Of a DNA stretch of 64,000 nucleotides, positions 44,672 to 56,148 are shown in pieces. This DNA comes from Toxoplasma gondii ME49 (Eukaryota > Apicomplexa > Conoidasida > Eucoccidiorida > Sarcocystidae): positions 994,954-1,058,953 of the forward strand of contig NC_031470.1 in assembly GCF_000006565.2 (NCBI RefSeq), read 5' to 3'. Numbering within the stretch: position 1 is the stretch's first letter; each line of letters begins with the position of its first letter. A model generated the notes under the pieces. The model had not been told where the DNA came from and ran no database searches. It saw nothing but the letters and a program-made list of their open reading frames with translations. Made by a program: the position numbers and the translations under genes.

Positions 44672-47600
44672 AGATTCGGAAAGAGAAATCGTAGCCGAGG
44701 GGATAAGACACGCAGGTCATCTCTACGAAGGCAGGTTGAAGAGAGTGCTTCGTTTCTTTCAGGGTTACCGGAAGAAAAGTAGAATCGAGAAAACGGGCGC
44801 AGGCTCAACGCCGGCGTCGTCTCCCGTCTTCCGAGGCACGCAGGTGACACATTTCGTCTGTGTTTTGCCCAGATTGTTTTATGGTGAGCAAGATAAGAGG
44901 ATGAACGTGACTGGTCAGCCTCCCCATGGGCCAGTGCACGCATAGGATCGGTACACATGATTTGCTTTGTTCTCTCTTTTCCTGCATGTGAACGACGACG
45001 GCCTCGTATGTTGACGGTTCGAGACGGGAGAGTGCGTCGCCCACGGACTGGAAAGGGAGCGTTTCGAAAGACTTTTTATGTTCCAACGTGTGCGAGTTCT
45101 GGCTTGCACAACAGCGTTAACCGATAACACATTCACCGTGGACGTTTCTGGCCTCTTGTCAAAAATGCCGTCTCTTTGTCGGTCGTGTTCTGAGTGTGTC
45201 ACACTCGGCAAAGGTCAGAGTGTCAGCGGTGATAGGAATGAAGGGAGCACTAGTCATTGCTTGCGGCTAGTTACCTAGTTCAGTTTTTTTAATGGGGGAG
45301 CATCTGATGTCGTTAGTTGTCTATGACAGCTAGTGCTATAGGGGTGGTGCAAAAAACCACAGTACACAATTTATAAGCTTTTTCTGAGGAGTGTATACTT
45401 CGAGTTGGACCACTGGTTTAATTCTTGAAGGTCTTTGTTTACTGGACCCAAGCTTTATTGTGTTAGCATGGTTTCGAGAACAGTCAGTATATCTATGAGT
45501 CTCCTCCACACCTTGTCTTTAATCTGTAGAAAACTACTACACAGATGCTAGTATGATCAGTACCATCGTACTGGGAGTAATCATTTCTCAGACCGAGAGG
45601 TCATGTCATTTTCGCGGCCGATTTCAGATACGTGTTTCTGAAAAAGTCCTGTTCGACGAAAGTGCGGCGATTTTGTCCTCCTAATGTCGTTAAAGTCGAG
45701 AGGAAGGTGTACCTTGGGAACACAGGGTCACGAGCGAATATGAGCCGTTCATATGGACTGAATCTTAAAACAGCACGCCTTATTGTAGTTGTTGTTAGCG
45801 GGTACGCTCACAGTAGTCAGAAACGTTCAGCAACTTGGGGAAACTATCTCTACACACACAGGGTGAAGAGCAAGTTTCCGCGACAGCGTATTTTACACAG
45901 CAATTTGCCTGCCCACCTTTTTCTTCGATGCGTTTTCCAGGACGAGACGGAGCGGGGGGGACAGCAGAGCGTTTGCTTAATGTTGCAGAGATGCCTCGGC
46001 ACACGTGTCGAGTTGTATCTCGGTGAGCAACGAACTTCGACGGGGCAATCCCTGGTTGCCGGAAAGAATTGCAGCGATGCATCGGAATACTAACCTAAAT
46101 CCCCCAAAGCAATATGCAGAGGAGGCACGTAGATGCATCACCAGCAAACGCCTGAACGTTCGTTTAGTTTACCGATTTCGCGGAAGAGGGACATCATACC
46201 CCGCAGGTGCCGGGCAGGACCACAGCTGCCTTGGCTATCAAATCTTCATCTTGTTGTATGTCAGCAAATGCCGCCGTTTCAGACACTCGTGTTTTAGACG
46301 CTCTCCATGAACTGTCCGTCGGTACTGAAGTTCCTTGTCCTGGTACGCAGAAGTTGAGTAACGAAGTTGCTCGACCTTCCTTACATGCACATACGCAAAT
46401 AATGCAATGTATGTGGAAATAGTTGTTGCCTCGCTGTTTCCACGTAATACAGTATGGTTCGTCTGCAAAGCAGAGTGCCTTGAAAGCTAGGCTTTTTTGA
46501 GCCGACAGTCAGAACGTGAACAACTCGAGAGCAAACTGGAGCCTACACAAATGTGCTCGTCTCTCACCAAGGAACCGTCCTTTCCACCGTGTATTACGCA
46601 TGTGGCAATTACGCAGTCTACTTGACTACAGTGATCGTGGACCGGGACATTTGGATATTTGGGGCCTGAGGGGTCCTCCTTATCTTTCACCTTTTCCTTC
46701 CTCATGTCAGGGAAGATCTCGATCAAAAACATACCACTGATCCTCTGTCCCACCAAACAATTTTACGAGTGTCAGCGGCAAACCTAGGATCGTCACTTTG
46801 CATGTGAGTTTGAAAGGAGTTTTGGACTTGAAAATCCTACTTCCTCCCGTTGACTAAAGTTTTCGGTCCCTGGGTGCGTGGAACCAAGCGGCCGAAAAGG
46901 CAAATTCCATCAAAACGGGAACCCGAAGCCACACGACTACTGTTCAATTTTCCTTAAGCATTATCAAGCATTTATCTCCATTCTGTGTTCCTTGCAGTTC
47001 TCAGTTAACAGGCTTTGATGGCCCTATTGATCCCTGTTTCGAAGATTCTCAAATCCTCACAACGCCTGATTCAACTTGCATATCCCTTCCCATGTCAATA
47101 TTGTGTCCCTGTTGCACGCGTTTTGCGTGGTTTCAAAGGCATCCAAGTTCATTTGATTGTCGCCAAATCTTCTATCCCTGTTTTGCTGTCTTTCTCAGCT
47201 GCCTTATCGTGAAGTTATGTGCCGGTCACACCTCATGTACAGCTTGTTATCCTCGTGTCTTTACGACGTTCTCTGCTCTTTTATGTGGCCTTTCTTTCAG
47301 TCCACATGCATCCATGTCACTCTGCGTCCCGTTTCTCTGCTTGGCATATGACCTCGTCAAACCATCTTGCACCTACTATGACGTGTGGTAAACGTTTGCC
47401 CGATGTTCGCTCCATCTTTTGGTCTCCCTGATTAAACGCTATCATGTCACGTTGGCGTCTCTTTTTTAACATTTTCACTTCTATGTCTTCTTGGAGGACA
47501 ACTTCCATCATCTATTCGAAGTCTGACAGCGCGTAGCGCTTCGTTTCTACATCGGCCAGAGCACGTTATGCTGATTTGAGAATACTGTATATTGCCTCTA

Positions 47601-48427
47601 TGGTACGGCCCATACAAGTGGCTTCGTCCTCTATGGTCATTCAGTCGATTACTTAGTGTTTGCCAGCCGACCTTACATCGGCTGATAACAGTATCGGGCA
47701 AACCTTTGACAGCAGAGCAATCTGACTCGGGGAGTATAAGGCAAGAATTCGACATCCTCCATTCTTGGCATGGTATTTTTTCCAGTTGAAAAGGAAAGGG
47801 CATTGAGAGGCTGCTGCTGAGCCGACCGCAATGTGAGGTTCTAACTCGGTCTCGGACACATATTAGGATTCGCAGGGCACCCACCGGTCAAGATGGACAG
47901 CATAGGGCTTTACGGCGGTTGTTTGTTTTCTTCAAGATCTCCTAATCAACGTTTTCTGCTGCGGTCTTGATCAAAGAAGCAAAGTTCTTTCCTTCATGCA
48001 AGTCACCCCTTGGGGGGAGCCTTCGTCATTTCGTCACGTTCTGTACGCCGCTATATGTTCTCTGTGCTACCCTTCGTCACGAGTCATAACAGACAGATTG
48101 GCAGTGAAACCCATGGGTTGCGCGACACAATAGGGAAGTGGGAACACTTTGTCAAGGCGTCGGCACTTTGCGGGAAATCTTTTCATTGAACCCATCTTCC
48201 AAGCGGTCGAAACATCAAACACTCTGACCAGCGTTGGCCAGCGTGAGTCGGTTAGAAATCACTTTTCTTACAGAAAAGGCATCCTTTTCTACGGGTACTA
48301 CCGTCGATCGAGGGACAGCCAGTACACAAGGCCTTGGAGCAAGGCATATTAAATATACGGGCCCTGAACTCAGCCTCGTGCCACAGGGTCTACAAAGGAG
48401 AATTCTCCACAAGCTTCGTTGAACGCC
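44672..48427. other. Long spacer between the coiled-coil gene and the kinase
   Basis: This is 3.8 kb between two genes on the same strand, so it holds one 3' region and one promoter and leader. The plus frame 45632-46093 and minus frames at 44805-45211 and 47447-47884 were read and give no known domain. AT-rich stretches near 45280-45600 look non-coding. An unrecognised small gene cannot be excluded. Confidence 0.4.
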
Positions 48428-51400
48428 ATGGTGCGTGTGCGTCTGCCCATGCCACGTCTTGTCCTTCGAGAGACCGACAACGGGTGTTTCTTGACCCAAG
48501 GCGGGAAGAGGGCAGGAAGCCAGGCCTCTCAGGATCCCACTGTAGTTGCTGTCACGACTGCCAGGCAAAAACGGGACACGGGTGACAGTGTGCTTTCTGT
48601 TCCAGTGCCGGGCGACGGGTCGGCTCCAGGAAATCTTAAAAAACGTCCGCCACATCCTGTACCTAGAACCGTGGACGAATCCCAGCAACAGAATCAGCAA
48701 GAAGGTAGTATGGAGTTGAGGCTCATGCCTCCCGGATCAAGGGGATTTGAGATGATATCAAGTAAGCGCGCAAAAACTACCGAAGTCCAAACGAAACAAT
48801 CAACGGGGGAGAGCAGAGTCGAGTGTGCGTCCGATGTCAGCGACGTTCCAATTCCGCTGGCTTCTCGCAGCTACCCAGAGATGGTCCTCGCCGATTCTCT
48901 TCCACTATCTGATGAGCCAGGAGACAGTCCTGTGCCCGACAATAAGCGAAAGGGACTCAGAGGACGGCCCTCGCAGCAACAGAAAAACTCCACGCTAGTT
49001 GGAACGGGGAGTATTGCAGCCAGTAGTGAAGCAAAGGTTTCCGGCGGTGACAGACCCGCAGAAAGCACCTTTTTTTGTGCACCGGAGGACGAGAAAACAG
49101 GCAGTCATGCTGCTTTCCAAGGATCTAACCCCCCGCTCGTGTCCGTGTCCAACGGCCGGATAGAGTCGATAAGCCCGTCTTCGTTTCCTGGCTCCCTACA
49201 CCCCCACACGGGCGATGGAAATTGCATAGCTCGAAACAACGCCCAACATGCGCACACTGACTGCGACTACGAAGCCGCAACAAATGACGTGTGCAACGAC
49301 AAAGAGCAAGTATGTGCATGCGTCAACGCCACAGATATGCCTGGCATTTTAAAAGCAACTTCCGACCCTCCAGTAGTTGTTAGCGAGACACGGAGGCCTG
49401 CGTGTGGCTTCCCCCAGAGAAAGGGCGTCCCGAAGAGTGGGCCGACTGTGCCGAAAAGAAGTTCTGCTGGAGAAACAGGCGATGGTACACTGATAAGCGA
49501 GCGAATCGAGCCTGTCGCGGGGGATAGTTGTGCCGGGCATGGTATTTTGCCGGCCGGGGGAAGGAATACCTGCGGGAAGAACTCCAGAAAGGGTTTACGG
49601 GTCAATCCAAAGAAATCGAACACTACTGGTACCACTGGCGCCAACGATGTGGTAAACTTGGTGCGGGCACACAGAGACGTGAGAATCGCGATTGAAGCTG
49701 ACCCAGAGTCCTCCTCTGAAGATCCTCATTTAGAGCAGTGTCTCCCTCCCATAGGGCGGCGAGCCGCTAGGGCAGCACATGCGACAAGACCTCCGGCTAT
49801 TGCTGTTTCCCATGATACAGGCGGCCGCGCTATGGAGCGCTCTGTTTCGAAGCGTTTCGGTGAGAAGACAGACTCTGGAGATACGAACACCCAAAAGGAA
49901 ACGATAGTGCGTCTGTGTGACCGCGACGAACAAATCTGGAACGAGTGGGAGGGCGTGCGACTTCTCGGTGAGGGCGTCTACGGCCGAGTATATCTGGTTC
50001 GCAATAAAGAAACAGGAGAGGAACGGGCATTCAAACGAATGTATCTCCAGTCCTCTCGGCATGCCACCGACGATGACTCTGTTGCGGGAGGAGGTGTTCC
50101 AGCTGTAGTCCAACGAGAAGTCGCAAGTCTGAAGGCGCTCCGTGGAGCACAGAATGTCATTCGACTCGACCGCGTTTTTGTAGGTTGTCGTAGAGTATAT
50201 TTGTCCTTTCCTGTCATTCATGGTGGAAGTCTCACGGAATTGATGCGCAGCTACGCCGGCTGGCAGGAACACCTTCTGTATAATCACCAGTCTCAACAGC
50301 ACGATCACCCATCTTTGGTGTACCCACACAAACTTTTTCTTCAAGAACACGACGAGGAAGACGCGGCGAGAGAGGAGAGTGAGAACCGTTCTTCCTCTTT
50401 ACAGAAACGGGAGAAGAAGGACGAGGACCTCGCGTTTCGCACCGAAACCAGAATGTCAGAGTCCTCGTCCGTGTCGCCGGGTATGCTAATACGGGGAGAT
50501 CCGAAAAATCACGTAGCTTTTCCTGTTCCTTTCTCGTACCCTGATATGCCACCCTGCGGTCTTCCCCTTGCGCTCTGCAAGACGATCATTCAGGCCATTC
50601 TCCGAGGAGTTGCTGCCTGCCACGAACACCGGATAGCTCACAGGGACTTGAAACCGGATAATATTCTGGTGGAGTGGATGCAGCAGCATCCTCCAGCTCC
50701 ACCTCCACCTCCTCCCTCTCCTGTATCTTCCGCTATATACTATCCTGAGAGGTTTCCATGCGCAGCAAAAGACGAAGAAGTCGGAGAGGACGGACATGTA
50801 GCCCGCCGGGAACCGGATGCACATCTGACAAGCCGATCGAGGGCTGCCGAGTTTGCCGCAACAGCAGCTGAGCTGTTGAAAACCAAACCCTTAAAGAGGG
50901 ATGCGGAGCAGGGGGCGGAGATGAAGGAGGAGAGAGAGGGGCCACGAAGTGCGGGGTCGGTGGATAAATCTGTAGAAAACATTGAATCCGGATGCTCGTC
51001 TATTCCAGCTCGTCTGCAGAAGGGAGCAGTGGAAAATAAGGGAGGTGCTCACTGCGTGAAATCTTCCACCGGAAGAGGAAACTATGAATTCCCAAAAGGC
51101 GAAGACGGCTGCGTCGTCTTAGAAGCGAAGGATGGCCTTACAGACACATCTACAGGACCAAGTCAAAAAGAAGAGGCGGGAAGTCGGGCATCTTCTGAGA
51201 AGACCGTTGAGGATGACGGGAGCAAAGATGCAAGTCAAGATACCCCGCCCCCCTATCCTCCTCTGCCCACGAAGGTCGTTATAGCGGATTTCGGCTTGGC
51301 ACGAACGCTGCCTTTTTACATTTCTTCTTCAGTTATGCCAAAACAGCAATTATCTGCCACTTCGTCTACGGCTCCTGCCGTCGTGAGAACCCCGGCTGCG

Positions 51401-53264
51401 CATAAGAACCAGAGGGGCTGCTTCAGACAATCGAAGGACACGTGCCAGAAGAAAAGCGTTCCTCAAAAAAAAGGAAAGCTACCGCCCAAGCCAAGTAAAA
51501 GCGGTTCGGCTCCTTCTCAACCTGATGGTGATAATTCCTCCGGATTGGCTCCTGGAGCGCTTCATCGGGAGAAGAAACTGGGGAGAAGCTGTAGTGGGTG
51601 GGAAGGCGAAGACGGATCTACCACGGAGAGAAAAAGCAGGAAGCAAAGCACCAAAAAACCCGAGAGCCCGGAATCTGATATCCAGTCAGGCAGCGATGAA
51701 AAGATAGCCGCTCGAACCAGTTTCTCTTTGTCCCCAGAAATCATCACACTTAACTACAGGCCACTTGATGTCCTTCTAGGAAGCAGCTCTTATTCTCTCT
51801 GTGTAGACGTCTGGAGCGCGGGGTGCATTCTCATGGAACTTCTCACGGGAACCGAGTTGATTGACGGGTGCTCTGAGTTCCAGTGTATCATGGCAATCAT
51901 GCGTCTTTTCGGTAATCCTTGGCGGCGGGAAAGAAGGGGGAAGGAGGGACGAAGTAAAGAAGAGGAGGTAACTCTGGCGCAGGGCAGTTCTAAGGAAAAG
52001 GACGAGCTAGAGTGTGCCGGGAAAAGGGAGGGAGACAAGGAAGAAAACGGAGGGAAGAATTTCGAAGAAGCACCAGCCATTGACCACCAGAACCCAGAAG
52101 GCGGAAGCAAAACGAGTTTTCCTAAGAACTCGCGACAGACAACCCTGACACGAAGTAGCGAGTGGAAATTCTGGGTAAGCCCGGTAATAAAGTCTGCTCC
52201 CAGCAGTCTCCCACTTTAGCGCTTATAATGAAATATTTCATTTGAATTTACACGTGAAAGTAGAGATTAGATGCGTCGACACGTGTTGCTCCCCGTTCGG
52301 AATTCGATGAGTCGCAGCTTTTCAGTAGATACGTTTAGTTTTTAGATCAAGACCATTACCAGACGTCCTTCGAAGGGAAGATACCTTGAGCAGGGAAGAG
52401 AGATGAATGCTTGACTAAAAAGCACATATGGTCTCTAACTATTCTGACTTCTGCAGTCAGAAGCTCTTCCTGCTTTTGAAGGAGAAGAACGACCCCTAGA
52501 GAGGATTCTCCTGGAGAATGGCCGCGTTGACGCCTTGGCAGATCCCCATCTCTTGGACCTGGCTTCCAAGTACGTTCGGTCAGAAATAAAAGCAGAATTT
52601 GTCTTCTGTGCACACCAGCTACCGGAATGAAGCACTACAAATGTCCAGGACATGCTGTTCGACAGAGATGAGTCGCTCACGTGTAAATACAGTTACATAT
52701 ATGAAGATCTGCGTGACACTCGCAACGGAGCTCTGTGTACAGAAGCAGTCGACTGGACCCGTCTCTCCGTCTGTTGGAGTTTGGGATGCATTGAGCATTA
52801 TCCAGAACATGTGGTAGGGACCATATTATAGATTTCCATACACATTACTTTCAAAATGCACATATGAAGCGGTGCGCCACAAACGCTAGAGATGCCCATC
52901 TTGGCCACACAGCTAACGCCTGCGATCAAGAGCAGACGAACACGAGAAAAACACACGAAGCACCGAAACCCATCGACGCATTATAAAGATGTGCAAATTT
53001 TACAAACAATACAGAAAGAAACACACTAGTTTTTGTAATAAATAACGGTCGTAATGGCGTGGCTGCACAATTTCGGGCGTTGGGCTTGTATGGAGTTTAA
53101 CAGAAAGAGAACCTGGCGAAAAAGAAAAACTGAGAAGCGTTGGACCTGGTTGCTTTCGGTTTTGAATCAGGTTGCTTGAGGTGATGCCGGACAAGCGAAT
53201 AACGGCAAAGGAAGCCCTCAGACACCCGTTCTTTGACGACATATGCATTGGCGATGAATTGTGA
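48428..53264 (+). CDS. CDK-related CMGC protein kinase with large inserts
   Basis: This is a Ser/Thr kinase of the CDK group. Exons 48428-52174, 52457-52569 and 53171-53264 join in phase, giving about 1,317 residues. Residues 1-500 are disordered. The catalytic domain starts near 505: glycine loop GEGVYGRV (~514), lysine in AFKRM (~535), a PSTAIRE-position helix VPAVVQREVASLK, HRDLKPDN (~737) and DFGLAR (~953). About 200 residues of insert sit between the last two, including a proline stretch. A second insert of about 140 residues fills the activation segment. The APE region reads ITLNYRPLDVLLG in place of the CDK form TLWYRAPE-LLG. DVWSAGCILMELLTG follows, then a third acidic/basic insert. 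Exons 2-3 supply the typical C-lobe end LASKLLEVMPDKRITAKEALRHPFF. Catalytic Lys, Glu, Asp and DFG are present, so it is probably active. It resembles the divergent coccidian Crk kinases, but the member is not assigned. The start is the first ATG after an in-frame stop. Confidence 0.87.
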
Positions 53265-56148
53265 TCTCTCTCGAGTCGTCACGCTGGGCAAAATTATGGG
53301 GAAGCTTGCACTGGAAGAGAATGCGTCACAAGCGCGCGATCGATGAATCAACCTGGAAACAACGGCTCACGAGCGAAACATTTCAAGAAGCGTTTGCGTG
53401 TCAAAATCTCCAGAAATCGTCTCAAAATACAGTTCACGCCTACTCTCGCCACGGAATCACACATGTTTTGCTTGTCTTATTTCTTATCTCCGAGGCTCTT
53501 CAGTTGGAATTTCCGGCAACGCATTTTCTCTGTTTCTGAGGGTGTCACACCCTCCGTAGCCACTGCAACTTAAACATTGGGGTTCCCGTTAGTGGGTTCG
53601 AAACTACGATACTGTGGTGGTTCAGTTTTAGTGAAAGTGGAGCACAGCCACACACTGTAGTCAACACACATCAGTATCATTACAAGCAGTGGCTGGTGGT
53701 GGGCCTCCTTATCGATGTCTACTATCAGAAAAACCAAGGGAGGTGCTTCATTCGATCGTCTTCAGAAAAAACGTTCTGCGTACTTCTAAGTGAATGCATT
53801 GCCTCCATTGGTGTGTTACCACATGCTGTGCATGTCCGTATCTACATTTACTTTTGTATACAGGAGAGGATATTCTGTTGTAATTGCTACATAGCTGGAA
53901 TTCACGCCACCGCTCGAGTATAGAGAAGATTCCACTTTAAAAAACCACTGCAATAGCGTACAGCAATTTCTGTATCCCCTGGTGTATAGCATTCAATTTT
54001 TAAGTGACGCGTGATTCCGATCGAGGTAAGAGACATACTGTCAGAATTCTATGTCTTGGATTCGGACCGCAAGTTCCCAAACAGGAGCAGCCTGTGTTTT
54101 GTTGGAACACGAGGCTTTTCTGATTAGGCAGCATCGTGTCCAGACAGCGACCTCTCCATAAATAAGAGACATGCTATAAAGTAAGAAGCACGTAAGCACC
54201 CTTTTCATTCGCATGGGTGTCTGTGTGGCTCATACTCAAATTTGTAGGTAAACTTCTCTGCGCATGCAGGCCAACAGCACGGTAAAGTAACAGACTTAGG
54301 ATACAGCAGTTCACCCTACCACCTTCCGAGCATCTCTTCGTTCAGTCAGCCTCAGTGTTGTTTATTAGCTGTGCGAGAGTACCACTAAGAATACGACCTC
54401 TCCCCATTGTCAGCATGCTTGTAACCCTAGTCCAGGTGCAGGCCACATACCCCCTTCAGAATACACGGAACAGTGACAGAATGCTCAGTGTTTGCGCTTA
54501 CTTGGGCGTTCCAGTCCTGATTTTCTTTGACGGATGAACAAAATAGGAGTGACCCAAACAAGGGACAGGGTATGAGTGGTTCAACAAACACAAAGCAAGT
54601 TCGCTTTTTTAACCTCCAAGAGCGATGCTGTCCGTGAAGATGTCTAAGTAACCCTCCGTTTGAACTGGTCCCACGGCGGTTAACACGATACAGTGATAAC
54701 ATCGGATGCATTCAGAGACTGGAGCGATATGAGTGTGTTGCACCACGCGCAGACATATTCTTTAATCGAAGGACAGAATGCACTGTGGTGTCGCCCAGGT
54801 TGCTTCGGTTAACCAGGTCACGCAAACACGTCAAAGAAAGTCACCGAAGGAGAATCAGACTTGAAAAGGAGATGGACGAGGGCGAAAGGTAATCTAACAG
54901 GAAATTCTTGTTAACCTTTCCAGTATGCGTTTGCGCGGTCCCTCTTGCTCTAAAGATTTGCCCGAAGAGCTCGTCCTCGGGACACCCGAAAGACATCATC
55001 GCTGCGTACTCAAACTTCCTGTCGAAACTAAACAAAACAATTTTGGTTACTCAATTTGCTGGATACCCCACGAAAATTGGTAAATCATGTGAACCGCGCC
55101 AGGGACTGGAGACGCCAGTTGCTTTTCGCTCGACGTGCGGCGCGTGCACTCTGCCGCTGGATGTGTCTTGCAAGACGCTGAAGAAAAATCGAGTCAAACG
55201 CTGTTTTGAAGCCTCTGTCTTGAATATCGGATTGCACATCCTTCACATATCGACCGAAAATCTCCGTTCCATAGCATTTTCGCTTCTTCAAGAGGGGGCC
55301 AATGTCATGCTTCTCTGAGGAAGATGGTGGTGTCCTGGTGAGTCTTTTAGCCAGACTGAAGGGAGAGACTGACCGCCTTCCTACACGAAGGTGAACATAG
55401 CAATCGAGAGGGCGGCTGCCCGTTGATTTCCCGATCAGCCGCGACTTTTCTGCAGCCCCTGCGATACGTATTTCTTTCAGTAAAAGGAATCGGTCTTTCC
55501 TCCCAAGTTCCACTACGCGTCTCAAACGGATTGCGGTCCCTCAGCGACTCTTGCGCGCCTCTCGGAGGCTTCGCCGACCACTTTTATTTTTTTAGGTGAC
55601 CGAACGTGGAAGAACGTCTGGAGCCGGTCATGCAGCCGGATTGTCTTCTTATCTTGATGCTGAGAGGCGCTGTGTAGCTTTTTTCCCCGCCTGTGTTGTC
55701 GTCTTTCCTCCTAACATCTCTCCCTGGTGGATGTGCAAACTCCTCGACCTCACCGGATCGAATTCATCCCGTGCCATCCACGAAAATGAGAAAAGCCTCA
55801 TCATACCTAGCTTCAGCTGTTCTTCTGTTTTGTTTCGGTGCCTTCATTCTCTCGTATTTCATTTCGTTGATGGTGAGAAGTGCGTCCCTGGTAGTCCCTT
55901 TCAACGTCGCCTCAACGCAGGTCGGCTCGAGTATCGTGTTTCATCTCCGCTTCTGGCTGCCACCCCCTCTTCCGTCTGTTTCTTGCTAAATTGACAAGGC
56001 AGGAGTCGAACGACTTCTGTCTCAATGGCATCTGCCTACGGCTTCTGCGTGTGTACCTTACCTTCATTTTGTTGAATTTTCTTCCTGCTGTCGCTTCGCG
56101 GGCCTGCACCGCGATCCCAGCCCCTTCCGTTCACGGTTCTGGGTAGGC
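53265..56148. other. Spacer between the kinase and the proline-rich gene
   Basis: This stretch holds the kinase 3' region and the promoter and leader of the next gene. The frames at 54908-55318 (+) and 55085-55525 (-) overlap on opposite strands and carry no known domain. A short frame at 55783 begins with a hydrophobic segment resembling a signal anchor (YLASAVLLFCFGAFILSYF). It has no phase-consistent continuation and may be an upstream open frame in the leader. Confidence 0.4.

Noticed and set aside
54841..55525. Opposing frames upstream of the proline-rich gene
   Set aside because: Neither gives a known motif or neighbouring exon; the mutual antisense openness suggests base composition only.
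55596..55994. Frames with a hydrophobic segment resembling a signal peptide
   Set aside because: No continuation in phase and position within the likely leader of the next gene; at most an upstream open frame.
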